Source: Sneathiella sedimenti
Lineage (GTDB): Bacteria > Pseudomonadota > Alphaproteobacteria > Sneathiellales > Sneathiellaceae
Length of the DNA stretch: 64,000 bases
Assembly (NCBI RefSeq): GCF_017313765.1
Contig: NZ_JAFLNC010000005.1
Span: 62,001 to 126,000, forward strand
Reading direction: 5' to 3'
In this document: positions 1-9,282 of the stretch, piece after piece
Numbering within the stretch: position 1 is the first letter of the stretch
How the letters are laid out: each line of letters starts with the position of its first letter
Program-made: the position numbers and the translations under genes
Notes under the pieces: model-generated
Told to the model about the DNA's origin: nothing
The model's input: the letters and a program-made list of their open reading frames with translations, nothing else
The model's database searches: none

Positions 1-1077
1 TGCACCATAAAGGTTGACAAGATGGGCAATATCTTCGCCCGCCGCGCCGGAACCCGCGATGACCTGCCGCCGGTGATGACCGGATCGCATCTTGATACCC
101 AGCCGACCGGCGGGAAGTATGACGGGGTGTTCGGTGTGCTGGCGGGCCTGGAAGTTCTTCGCACCCTCAATGATTTTGATGTCAAGACAGAGCATCCGGT
201 GGAAGTTGCCGTCTGGACGAACGAGGAAGGCTCTCGCTTCGCGCCGGCCATGGTTGCCTCCGGGGTGTTTGCCGGGGTATTCGACCTTGAATACGGCCTT
301 TCCCGCGCCGATCTCGACGGCAAGACCATGGGCGAGGAACTGAAGCGTATCGGCTATGCCGGGACAGAGGAAGTCGGTGGTCGCGAGATCAAGGCCTTTT
401 TCGAGGCGCATATTGAGCAGGGCCCGATCCTTGAACATGAAGAGAAGACCATCGGCGTGGTCATGGGCGCGCAGGGTCAACGCTGGTACGAAATCACCAT
501 TACCGGGCAGGAGGCCCATGCTGGCCCAACGCCAATGGCACGACGTAAAGATGCGCTTGTCGCGGCATCGAAGATCATTACGGAGGTCAATCGCATCGGC
601 ATGGATAACCAGCCCTTCGCCTGCGCCACGGTGGGCCTGATCCAGTCGAGCCCGAATTCACGTAATACCATCCCGGGCGAGGTGTTCTTCACCGTCGATT
701 TCCGCCATCCGAAGGACGAGATTCTCAGCAAGATGGACGCGGAGCTCCGTGCCTTCGCTGAGAAAACCGCCAAGGACGGCGGCTATGAGATGAAGTTTGA
801 GGAAATCTGGTATTCCCCGCCCGTTGAGTTCGATACGGACTGTGTGAATGCGGTCCGCAAGGGCTCGGAGATTGCGGGGTATAGCCATATGGATATCATT
901 TCCGGTGCCGGGCATGACGCCTGTTATATTTCCCGCGTCGCCCCGACGGGCATGATCTTCGTTCCCTGCGAAAACGGGATCAGCCATAACGAGGAAGAGG
1001 AAGCGACCCCTGAAGATCTTGCCGCCGGATGTAATGTTCTGCTGCATGCCATAGTGGAGCGGGCCAATATTGTCTGA
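1..1077 (+). CDS. M20-family N-carbamoyl-amino-acid / beta-ureidopropionate amidohydrolase (5' end cut off)
   Basis: The frame is already open at base 1 (Cys-Thr-Ile-Lys-Val-Asp-Lys before the first Met), and those residues fit the family consensus ahead of MGNIFARR, so the true start lies left of the window. Metal-site motifs of the M20 hydantoinase/carbamoylase branch are visible: GSHLDTQPTGGKYDG, NEEGSRF, EAHIEQGP, the dimer-interface His in EAHAGPTPM, and the C-terminal GAGHDA. Family members remove the carbamoyl group from N-carbamoyl-beta-alanine, N-carbamoyl amino acids or allantoate. The last codons overlap the next gene (ABC ATPase) by 8 bases, which implies translational coupling to a transporter. 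With dihydropyrimidinase nearby, N-carbamoyl-beta-alanine is the likeliest substrate, but allantoate or carbamoyl amino acids cannot be excluded. Confidence 0.88.
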   Translation, partial: CTIKVDKMGNIFARRAGTRDDLPPVMTGSHLDTQPTGGKYDGVFGVLAGLEVLRTLNDFDVKTEHPVEVAVWTNEEGSRFAPAMVASGVFAGVFDLEYGLSRADLDGKTMGEELKRIGYAGTEEVGGREIKAFFEAHIEQGPILEHEEKTIGVVMGAQGQRWYEITITGQEAHAGPTPMARRKDALVAASKIITEVNRIGMDNQPFACATVGLIQSSPNSRNTIPGEVFFTVDFRHPKDEILSKMDAELRAFAEKTAKDGGYEMKFEEIWYSPPVEFDTDCVNAVRKGSEIAGYSHMDIISGAGHDACYISRVAPTGMIFVPCENGISHNEEEEATPEDLAAGCNVLLHAIVERANIV

Positions 1078-1864
1078 TGTTGATTTAAAACCAGTAATCG
1101 AGATTGAAAAACTCAATCTTGTCTTTCAAACGGCGGACACGCCAGTACATGCGCTTTCAGATATCGACTTGACCGTGAATGCGGGGGACTTTGTTTCCTT
1201 CATTGGCCCGTCCGGTTGCGGCAAGACGACCCTGATGAGGGTGATTGCCGATCTGGAGAAACCCACGGGCGGGCATATTTCTGTGAATGGCATGACGCCG
1301 GAGGAGGCACGGCAAAAGCGGGCCTACGGCTATGTGTTTCAGGCCCCGGCGCTCTATCCCTGGCGGACGGTCGAGAAAAACATCATGCTGCCGCTGGAGA
1401 TTATGGGGCTCAGCCGGGAGGAACAGAAGGCGCGGGCCGCACGCAACCTCGCAATGGTCAATCTTGAAGGGTTCGAGAAAAAATTTCCTTGGCAGCTCTC
1501 GGGCGGGATGCAGCAACGGGTCTCTATCGCCCGTGCCCTGTCGGTGGAACCGGATCTGCTGCTGATGGACGAGCCCTTTGGCGCGCTTGACGAGATTACC
1601 CGCGATCACCTGAATGAACAGCTCTTGAAACTTTGGGATACAACGAAGAAGACAGTCATTTTCGTGACACACTCGATCCCGGAGGCGGTCTTTCTCTCCT
1701 CCAAAATTGTGGTGATGAGCCCGCGGCCGGGCAAGGTCATTGACATCATTGAGAGCAACCTGCCGCGGGATCGTACATTGGACATTCGCGAGACACCGGA
1801 GTTTCTTGAAATTTCCCACCGCGTGCGCGAGGGGCTGCGCTCGGGGCATAGCTACGATGACTAA
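1070..1864 (+). CDS. ABC transporter ATP-binding protein (NrtD/SsuB/TauB type)
   Basis: This 264-residue nucleotide-binding subunit carries Walker A GPSGCGKT near residues 46-53, Q-loop VFQAPALYPW, signature LSGGMQQR and Walker B LLLMDEPFGALDE followed by the H-loop THSIPEA. The start is a TTG at 1070 inside the end of the preceding hydrolase; this reading gives MSDVDLKPVIEIEKL, the normal N terminus of the family. It energises the two permeases encoded next and belongs to the group that imports nitrate, sulfonates, taurine or thiamine-precursor-like compounds. Its last 8 bases overlap the first permease. The context suggests uptake of a pyrimidine, hydantoin or related ureide; the substrate is inferred, not visible in the sequence. 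Confidence 0.93.
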   Translation: MSDVDLKPVIEIEKLNLVFQTADTPVHALSDIDLTVNAGDFVSFIGPSGCGKTTLMRVIADLEKPTGGHISVNGMTPEEARQKRAYGYVFQAPALYPWRTVEKNIMLPLEIMGLSREEQKARAARNLAMVNLEGFEKKFPWQLSGGMQQRVSIARALSVEPDLLLMDEPFGALDEITRDHLNEQLLKLWDTTKKTVIFVTHSIPEAVFLSSKIVVMSPRPGKVIDIIESNLPRDRTLDIRETPEFLEISHRVREGLRSGHSYDD

Positions 1865-2774
1865 GCCGGCTGAAATCAGCAAGGCGGGGATATGGCGCCG
1901 CCTATATGACGGGAAGAGCTTTCCCGTTTTTGTCGTCGTTCTTAGTTTGTTGATCCTTTGGTATGCGGGCGCGGTCTATATGAATTCCGATCGCCTGATC
2001 GATCAGTATGAGCGGAGCAAGGTCGAATGGAGCTGGCAGCAGCTGACCGAGGATGCCTGGTCGATGGAACGTCCGATCCTGCCGGCACCGCAGCAGATTA
2101 TTGTCGAGCTTCATAAAACGGTTATCGACAAGAAAATTACCTCCAAGCGCAGTCTTGTCTATCATTCCTATGTGACGATTTCCTCAACGCTGGTCGGCTT
2201 TGCCTTGGGCGCACTTCTTGGCGTCCTGCTCGCGGTTGGGATTGTCCATCTGGAGACGCTGGACAGGAGCCTGATGCCCTGGATCATCGCCTCGCAAACC
2301 GTGCCGATTCTCGCCATTGCCCCGATGATTATCGTTGTCCTTGGCCATATCGGGCTGACCGGGCTGGTGCCGAAGGCGATTATTTCCATGTATCTCTGCT
2401 TCTTCCCGATCACCATCGGTATGGTGAAGGGATTGCGCTCGCCCGATGTGTTGCAGCTAGACCTGATGAAGACCTATAGTGCGAGCGCCGCGCAGGTTTT
2501 CTGGAAGCTCCGCATGCCGGCCTCTATCCCGTTCCTGTTCGCAAGCCTGAAGGTGGCGATTGCGATCAGCCTTGTCGGCGCCATCGTTGCTGAATTGCCA
2601 ACCGGCGCCGTGGAAGGGCTGGGCGCGCGACTTCTTGCCGGGTCCTACTATGGCCAGACGATCCAGATCTGGTCGGCATTGGTCGCCGCGTCGGTCCTTG
2701 GCATGCTGCTGGTCTGGGCGGTCACGATTACTGAAAAGCTGGTTCTTGGCCGGACGGGGAGGGAGGCGGTATGA
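1857..2774 (+). CDS. ABC transporter permease 1 (SsuC/TauC family)
   Basis: This is a membrane component with about six predicted helices and the inner-membrane EAA-type loop around DLMKTYSASAAQVFWKLRMP, which docks on the ATPase. I chose ATG 1857, which overlaps the ATPase stop by 8 bases and gives 305 residues (MTKPAEISKAGIW). A longer frame upstream only adds Arg-rich residues read out of frame from the ATPase gene. The N-terminal soluble stretch between helix 1 and the core (about residues 40-100) contains LPAPQQIIVELHKT, the usual linker of this family. The gene overlaps the second permease by 4 bases, so the two probably form a heterodimer. Confidence 0.92.
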   Translation: MTKPAEISKAGIWRRLYDGKSFPVFVVVLSLLILWYAGAVYMNSDRLIDQYERSKVEWSWQQLTEDAWSMERPILPAPQQIIVELHKTVIDKKITSKRSLVYHSYVTISSTLVGFALGALLGVLLAVGIVHLETLDRSLMPWIIASQTVPILAIAPMIIVVLGHIGLTGLVPKAIISMYLCFFPITIGMVKGLRSPDVLQLDLMKTYSASAAQVFWKLRMPASIPFLFASLKVAIAISLVGAIVAELPTGAVEGLGARLLAGSYYGQTIQIWSALVAASVLGMLLVWAVTITEKLVLGRTGREAV

Positions 2775-3898
2775 AGAAAAGCGCTGATCTCGTCCTGATC
2801 CTCTTTGTTCTGCTTTCCGGGATCTCCGTCTTTCTGCCGGTGGGGGTGGACGCGGACATGTCGGTTCAATGGTGGGACAAGCCAACGGCCTTCGCGCTCC
2901 TGGTAATCTCTGTCGCGGCCGCGCTGTACCAGCTGATAAGCCGGGAGACGACGACTTACGCAGCGCTTCTGCTCACTATCGGCTGTATCGCCGGAGCCTT
3001 CGCGCCCTTGATCCTGACCCGAACTGTTGATGCCAGCGGATATGGCGCAATCGGTCTTTGGCTCTTTCTCGTGGCGCTTGGCCTGCTGGTCTGGCGCTCC
3101 CTCGCACTTCTTTCTCGGGCGGCAAACGGCAATCATCTTCTCGCTTTCGCGGTTCCGGCGCTCTTTGGCATCTGGCTGCTCTATCTCTGGCAAGTGGTTA
3201 CCATCGGCTTCGGCATTCCTTCCGTCCTGCTTCCCTCGCCGGAGCAAATCGGCGCAGCGATTGAGAATAATACCTCCACCCTGTTCGCGGATTTTTACCA
3301 GACGGTAGTAAAATCGGTGCTGTCGGGTTTTGCCTTCGGGTGTGGCGCCGGCTTTCTTGTTGCCATTCTGGTCGATCGCGTGCCGTTCATGCAGCGCGGG
3401 TTACTGCCGCTCGGATCGCTGGTGAGTGCGATCCCCATTGTCGGCATCGCACCGATCATGGTCATGTGGTTTGGCTTCGACTGGCAATCAAAGGCGGCCG
3501 TTATTGTTGTGATGACCTTCTTCCCGATGCTGATCAACACGCTCGCAGGGTTGCAAGCCACAAGCCATATCGAGAAGGACCTCATGCGGTCCTATGCCGC
3601 GAGCTATTGGCAGACGCTTTTGTTCCTGCGCCTGCCGAACGCCATGCCCTTTATTTTCAATGCACTGAAAATCAATTCGACTCTTGCGATGATTGGCGCG
3701 ATTGTAGCGGAGTTTTTCGGCACGCCCATTGTCGGCATGGGCTTTCGCATCTCGACGGAGGTCGGGCGGATGAATGTCGATATCGTCTGGGCCACCATTG
3801 CCGTCGCCGCCGTCGTCGGATCGCTGTTTTACGGAATTCTCGCCCTGATGGAACGCCGGATCACCTTCTGGCATGCCTCCTACAGACGGGCGAAATGA
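2771..3898 (+). CDS. ABC transporter permease 2 (SsuC/TauC family, extended N terminus)
   Basis: This 375-residue permease starts at an ATG overlapping the previous stop (ATGA). It has an N-terminal extension of three to four hydrophobic segments (about residues 5-120) before the standard permease core, which begins near the family linker VLLPSPEQIGAAIENN. The EAA-type loop is around DLMRSYAASYWQTLLFLRLP. The extra helices are longer than in typical SsuC proteins of 250-280 residues. It is the second membrane subunit of the importer in this operon. The function of the added membrane segments is unknown; they could be a fused anchor or a substrate-guiding domain. Confidence 0.9.
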   Translation: MKKSADLVLILFVLLSGISVFLPVGVDADMSVQWWDKPTAFALLVISVAAALYQLISRETTTYAALLLTIGCIAGAFAPLILTRTVDASGYGAIGLWLFLVALGLLVWRSLALLSRAANGNHLLAFAVPALFGIWLLYLWQVVTIGFGIPSVLLPSPEQIGAAIENNTSTLFADFYQTVVKSVLSGFAFGCGAGFLVAILVDRVPFMQRGLLPLGSLVSAIPIVGIAPIMVMWFGFDWQSKAAVIVVMTFFPMLINTLAGLQATSHIEKDLMRSYAASYWQTLLFLRLPNAMPFIFNALKINSTLAMIGAIVAEFFGTPIVGMGFRISTEVGRMNVDIVWATIAVAAVVGSLFYGILALMERRITFWHASYRRAK

Positions 3899-3961
3899 GA
3901 TGAGTCCCCAGTATCATGTATGTTTGAACGATTTACTTCAAAACGGGAGAGGAAAGACAGG

Positions 3962-4954
3962 ATGAAAAAACTAGCCTTATTACTCGCCGCCTCGGCAATG
4001 AGCCTTACGGCTTATTCCGCTTCGGCTGCCGATAAGCTCACCTTGCAGCTTAAATGGGTCACCCAGGCCCAGTTTGCCGGATATTACGTGGCAAAGGACA
4101 AGGGATTCTATGATGAAGTCGACCTCGATGTGACCATCAAGCCGGGCGGACCGGACGTGGCACCGGCGCAGGTCATTGCCGGGGGCGGCGCCGATGTTGT
4201 GGTTGACTGGATGCCGGCCGCGTTGGCAACCCGTGAGAAGGGCGTCCCGCTCGTCAATATCTCGCAGGTTTTCTCCCGCTCCGGCATGATGCTGACCTGC
4301 CGCAAGGATATGGGTGTTGAAACACCGGCGGATTTCAAGGGCAAGACCCTTGGTGTCTGGTTCTTCGGCAATGAGTATCCGTTCCTGTCATGGATGGATA
4401 AGCTGAAATACAAGACCGAAGGCGCCGATGCCGATATCACCGTTCTGAAGCAGGGCTTTAACGTCGACCCGCTCTTGCAGAAGCAGGCGGCCTGTGTGTC
4501 CACCATGACCTACAATGAATACTGGCAGGTCATTGACGGCGGTCTGACACCGGCGGAGCTGACGGTCTTTCCGTATGAAGACCAGGGCGTTGCTACCCTT
4601 GAGGATGGTCTCTATGTGATGGAGAAGAGCCTTGCGGACGACGCGATGAAAGACAAGCTGGCCCGCTTTATCAAGGCGTCAATGAAGGGCTGGCAATATG
4701 CCATCGACAACACGGACGAAGCCGCGGAAATCGTGCTCGAAAATGATGCAACCGGTGCCCAGACCGAAAAACATCAGAAACGCATGATGGCGGAAATTGC
4801 CAAGCTGATCGACACGGAAAACCTCGGCAGGCTCAATGAGGATTCGTACGATCGTACCGTGAATATTCTGCTGGCAGGCGATTCGAAACTCGTCATTTCC
4901 AAGAAGCCGGAAGGGGCCTTCACCCAGGAAATCTGGGATATGTCCACAAAATAA
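3962..4954 (+). CDS. ABC transporter substrate-binding protein, NMT1/THI5-like
   Basis: This is the periplasmic binding protein of the importer, 330 residues from ATG 3962, preceded by a purine-rich ribosome site (GGGAGAGGAAAGACAGG). A Sec signal peptide is clear: MKKLALLLAASAMSLTAYSASAA, with cleavage after the ASA-A motif. The mature protein opens with LTLQLKWVTQAQFAGYYVAK, the signature of the NMT1/THI5-like fold that binds pyrimidine-ring compounds, nitrate or sulfonates. An upstream in-frame ATG at 3920 lacks a good ribosome site and would bury the signal peptide. A strong terminator follows at 4974. The fold and the neighbouring dihydropyrimidinase make a pyrimidine or hydantoin ligand plausible (inference). 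Confidence 0.92.
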   Translation: MKKLALLLAASAMSLTAYSASAADKLTLQLKWVTQAQFAGYYVAKDKGFYDEVDLDVTIKPGGPDVAPAQVIAGGGADVVVDWMPAALATREKGVPLVNISQVFSRSGMMLTCRKDMGVETPADFKGKTLGVWFFGNEYPFLSWMDKLKYKTEGADADITVLKQGFNVDPLLQKQAACVSTMTYNEYWQVIDGGLTPAELTVFPYEDQGVATLEDGLYVMEKSLADDAMKDKLARFIKASMKGWQYAIDNTDEAAEIVLENDATGAQTEKHQKRMMAEIAKLIDTENLGRLNEDSYDRTVNILLAGDSKLVISKKPEGAFTQEIWDMSTK

Positions 4955-4973
4955 ACCGCTGGTACTGTATTAG

Positions 4974-5003
4974 AAAAGGGAAGGGAGACCTTCCCTTTTT
5001 TTT
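4974..5003 (+). terminator. Rho-independent terminator after the ABC importer
   Basis: Stem GGGAAGG/CCTTCCC with loop GAGA, extended by AAAA/TTTT pairing and ending in eight T residues. It lies 20 bases after the binding-protein stop, so it probably ends the importer operon. The cupin gene at 5046 would then need its own start or read-through. Confidence 0.88.
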
Positions 5004-5045
5004 ATGGCTGTGGCTTAATCTCAAAAAAATCACATAAGGATTGCG

Positions 5046-5717
5046 ATGATGCTTTCGTCTGCCACCGCCAAGTCACCCGATTTCCTGAACCCGGATATCC
5101 CGGCTGACCTGCCGCAGCTTGATATGCCGGTAATTGTCGCCTCGGACGAGACACTGAAGGATTACGGCTGTCTGGTTGAGAATTACGAGAATTTCCCGAT
5201 CGAGATTGTCACCTGGCCGACCTCCGGCACGCGAAAGGTGGATGAGGGGACCGGTAATCAAGGCGGCACAGCGGAAGGTATTTTCGAGTTCTGGTGGGAA
5301 GGGGACGTTCTCTGGGGTCGCAACAACGCGGTCAAGGATACCTATATCCTCGGCTGGTCCCGCAATCCGGAAGAGGCGGACTCCAAAGTCGCCACGCGGG
5401 AGCAGGACCAGGTGCTGCTCTGGCATGCGAACTATCATCCCGACGGCGGACAGCTTTTCTATTCTCTCGATGGCACGCCCTTCATGGTGCCGCTCGCACT
5501 GCCGGGCGATGATGTGCAGCCGGAAGACTTTGTCTCATTTTACTGTGATGGCTCGAAGGGCCTCTATATCCACCCGAATATCTGGCATGAGGGTGTCTTT
5601 CCCATCGGCAACAAGGGACGGTTCTATGACCGGCAGGGAAAGGTCCATGCCCGGGTCTCGGTCAACTTCGCCGAGGAATTCGGCATGCTGCTGAAAGTAC
5701 CCTTGAAAACACCGTAA
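5046..5717 (+). CDS. AllA-like cupin (ureidoglycolate lyase family)
   Basis: The 223-residue protein has an AllA-type pattern: MPVIVASDETLKDYGCLVEN near the start, PFMVPLALPGDD in the middle, then DGSKGLYIHPNIWHEGVFP, the counterpart of the conserved Tyr/His-Trp-His segment of ureidoglycolate lyase. True AllA releases urea from ureidoglycolate in purine (allantoin) breakdown; this protein is longer (AllA is about 160-170 residues), with an insert around residues 50-110. AGGA lies 5 bases before the first ATG. Sitting between an importer and pyrimidine genes, it may act on a ureide or carbamoyl intermediate rather than ureidoglycolate. Family call moderate; exact reaction unknown. Confidence 0.68.
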   Translation: MMLSSATAKSPDFLNPDIPADLPQLDMPVIVASDETLKDYGCLVENYENFPIEIVTWPTSGTRKVDEGTGNQGGTAEGIFEFWWEGDVLWGRNNAVKDTYILGWSRNPEEADSKVATREQDQVLLWHANYHPDGGQLFYSLDGTPFMVPLALPGDDVQPEDFVSFYCDGSKGLYIHPNIWHEGVFPIGNKGRFYDRQGKVHARVSVNFAEEFGMLLKVPLKTP

Positions 5718-5752
5718 AAAAAAGACCCCGACCAACAGGTGCAGGGCCTTTT
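5718..5752. terminator. Possible bidirectional terminator between convergent genes
   Basis: AAAAGACCC and GGGCCTTTT can pair with one mismatch across a 15-base loop between the cupin stop (5717) and the dihydropyrimidinase stop (5774). A-rich and T-rich ends suit both directions. The stem is imperfect, so this is tentative. Confidence 0.4.
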
Positions 5753-5773
5753 CCAGGAGAATTTACGGTTAAA

Positions 5774-7317
<1,544 letters not shown>

Positions 7318-7318
7318 C

Positions 7319-7334
7319 CTGACCAAATGGTCAA
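7319..7334. promoter_or_regulatory. RutR/PydR-type operator
   Basis: CTGACCAAATGGTCAA matches the Escherichia coli RutR consensus TTGACCAnnTGGTCAA at every fixed position except the first. RutR is a TetR-family repressor released by uracil or thymine. The site is 48 bases upstream of the amidase start and 88 bases upstream of the dihydropyrimidinase start, and on the minus strand it contains TTGACC, which could be the -35 box of hydA. The match is seen directly; regulation by a RutR homologue, which is not encoded in the window, is inferred. Confidence 0.72.
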
Positions 7335-7381
7335 AAAAGTAAAAATTTTGACTGCCAATCGATGCGAGAAGGAGAGGATCG

Positions 7382-8254
7382 ATGACAACGGTACGAGCCG
7401 GACTTATCCAGATGGGTCTCAAGGGCAATACGGACATGAGCCCGGAGGAAATCCGGGCCAAGATGATCGAGGCGCATCTCCCCTTGATCGATGAGGCGGG
7501 GGCGAAGGGCGTGCAGGTTCTCTCCTTTCAGGAGGTTTTCACGCAGCCCTATTTCTGCCCGTCCCAGGACAGCAAGTGGTACGCCGCGACGGAGAGCATT
7601 CCCGATGGCCCGACCGTCAAGCTGATGCAGGAATACGCCAGAAAATACAACATGGTCATCGTCGTACCGATCTATGAACAGGAAAAGACCGGCATCTATT
7701 ACAACACCGCCGCCGTTATCGATGCGGACGGGAAATATCTCGGGAAATACCGGAAAACCCACATTCCGCAGGTGGCCGGCTTCTGGGAGAAATTCTTCTT
7801 CCGCCCCGGCAATTCCGGCTGGCCCGTGTTCCAGACCGCCTATTGCAAGCTCGGCGTCTATATCTGCTATGACCGGCATTTCCCGGAAGGCTGGCGCGCG
7901 CTTGCGCTCAACGGTGCGGAATATATCGTCAATCCGTCGGCGACCGTGAAAGGTGTCAGCCAGTATTTGTGGGAGCTGGAACAGCCGGCCTCTGCCGTCG
8001 CGAACGGCGTCTATATCGGCGCAACCAACCGGGTCGGGACGGAAGCGCCCTGGAATATCGGCGAGTTTTACGGATCGTCCTATGTCGTCAATCCGCGCGG
8101 GGAGATTATCGCCCAAGCGTCCGAGGACAAGGACGAGCTGGTCGTCGCTGATATGGACATGGACATGATCAAAGAGATCCGCGACAACTGGCAGTTCTTC
8201 CGGGACCGCCGGCCGGAAATGTACGGCGATCTCGCTGATATCGGGACGAGTTAG
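7382..8254 (+). CDS. Nitrilase-superfamily N-carbamoyl-beta-alanine amidohydrolase (beta-ureidopropionase)
   Basis: The 290-residue protein carries the nitrilase triad: Glu51 in SFQEVFTQPYF, Lys125 in YRKTHIPQ and Cys162 in VYICYDRHFPEGWR. The motif contexts resemble eukaryotic-type beta-ureidopropionase and N-carbamoyl-D-amino-acid hydrolases. It would convert N-carbamoyl-beta-alanine to beta-alanine, CO2 and ammonia, directly following dihydropyrimidinase. ATG 7382 has a strong GAAGGAGAGGA ribosome site. It is divergent from hydA with a shared regulatory region. Together with the M20 enzyme at the left edge, this gives two structurally unrelated candidates for the same step, so one may handle a different carbamoyl compound. 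N-carbamoylputrescine amidase is a less likely alternative. Confidence 0.9.
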   Translation: MTTVRAGLIQMGLKGNTDMSPEEIRAKMIEAHLPLIDEAGAKGVQVLSFQEVFTQPYFCPSQDSKWYAATESIPDGPTVKLMQEYARKYNMVIVVPIYEQEKTGIYYNTAAVIDADGKYLGKYRKTHIPQVAGFWEKFFFRPGNSGWPVFQTAYCKLGVYICYDRHFPEGWRALALNGAEYIVNPSATVKGVSQYLWELEQPASAVANGVYIGATNRVGTEAPWNIGEFYGSSYVVNPRGEIIAQASEDKDELVVADMDMDMIKEIRDNWQFFRDRRPEMYGDLADIGTS

Positions 8255-8263
8255 GGCCGACGC

Positions 8264-9151
8264 TCACTCGCCCTTGATCTGTCGCTCCCGATAGAGGATG
8301 TAAAGCCCGCTCGCGACGATGATAACCGCGCCGAGGATCGTGAAGTTGTCCGGGAAATTCCCGAAGACCAGATAGCCGAAAATAGCGAGCCAGATAAGCT
8401 GCGTATACTGGAACGGCGCCACGGTGGAGGCCTCGGTGTAGTCAAACGCCTTGATGATGATAAAATGGCTGAACCCGCCGATAAACCCGATCACGCCCAG
8501 CATAAGCCAGCCCATAAGGTCCGGCGTGACCCAGAAGAAGGGCACGACAAAGCTCATGCCGATGGTCCCGATCAGCGCGGAATAGGTGATGGTGGTCGCC
8601 GGACTGTCTATTCCGGAGAGAAACCGCGTGGCGATCTGATAAAGCGCGTAGAAAATCGACGTTCCGATCACCAGGAAAAGCGCCGGATGTACCTCAAGCA
8701 TGCCCGGCCGGAGCACGATCATCGCCCCGCCAAAGCCGATGACCACCGCCGCCCAGCGTCGGGCGTTGACCTTCTCTTTCAGGAGGATGACCGAAAAGAG
8801 GATGACGAAAAGCGGTGACGTCGCCCCGAGTGCCGCCGCATCGGCCAGCGGTACATATTTTACCGCCGTGAAGAAGCAGACAGTCGCCAGCAGCAGGAAG
8901 ATGGAACGAATAAGCTGCATCTTCAGCCTGTTGGTCTTGATAAGCTGTACCCCGTGTTTCGGCAGCAGGATCGCCGCCATCAATACGCTATGGAAAAAAT
9001 AGCGGGCCCAGACCACCTGCACCGGCGGGTAGGTCTCGTTCGCGTACTTAACGGTTGTATCCATGACCGCAAAAAAGAAGATGGCGGTGCAAAAGAGAAA
9101 GATACCCTTGTAGGAGAAGGTGGACTCTGCGGACGTTGACGGCGCTGTCAT
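8264..9151 (-). CDS. DMT-superfamily (EamA) transporter, copy 1
   Basis: A 295-residue inner-membrane protein of about ten helices in two EamA repeats; typical segments are MDTTVKYANETYPPVQVVWARYFFH and STVAPFQYTQLIWLAIFGYLVFG. The start is ATG 9151, which has GGGGA a few bases upstream; a TTG four codons earlier has no ribosome site. It is a close paralogue of the next gene (9283-10188), for example IVLRPG..VHPA, ALYQ..TRFLSG and STVAPF.YTQLIW in both, so the pair is a tandem duplication. EamA proteins export or import metabolites, but the substrate cannot be read from sequence. The stop lies 9 bases from the convergent amidase stop. Confidence 0.9.
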   Translation of the reverse strand: MTAPSTSAESTFSYKGIFLFCTAIFFFAVMDTTVKYANETYPPVQVVWARYFFHSVLMAAILLPKHGVQLIKTNRLKMQLIRSIFLLLATVCFFTAVKYVPLADAAALGATSPLFVILFSVILLKEKVNARRWAAVVIGFGGAMIVLRPGMLEVHPALFLVIGTSIFYALYQIATRFLSGIDSPATTITYSALIGTIGMSFVVPFFWVTPDLMGWLMLGVIGFIGGFSHFIIIKAFDYTEASTVAPFQYTQLIWLAIFGYLVFGNFPDNFTILGAVIIVASGLYILYRERQIKGE

Positions 9152-9178
9152 TGGGTTCCCCAATTGTTTTTTTGTTTG

Positions 9179-9241
9179 AGGGCAACCCTCTTGTTTTCAG
9201 AAAGGGTCGCCCCATTCCGGGACGTTGTCAAGTTTTCCGGT
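9179..9241 (-). promoter_or_regulatory. Shared upstream element of DMT copy 1 (hairpin plus 18-bp block)
   Basis: On the minus strand, GGGGCGACCCT (9213-9203) can pair fully with AGGGTTGCCCT (9189-9179), counting G-U, around a 13-base loop. Just upstream, GTTGTCAAGTTTTCCGGT (plus strand 9224-9241) is identical to 10262-10279 before copy 2. It contains a minus-strand TTGACA that could be a -35 box. The element ends about 28 bases before the start codon. Confidence 0.5.
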
Positions 9242-9282
9242 AACAGCAAGATTAACCCAGAGCATATTGTTAGATTGGTTCG

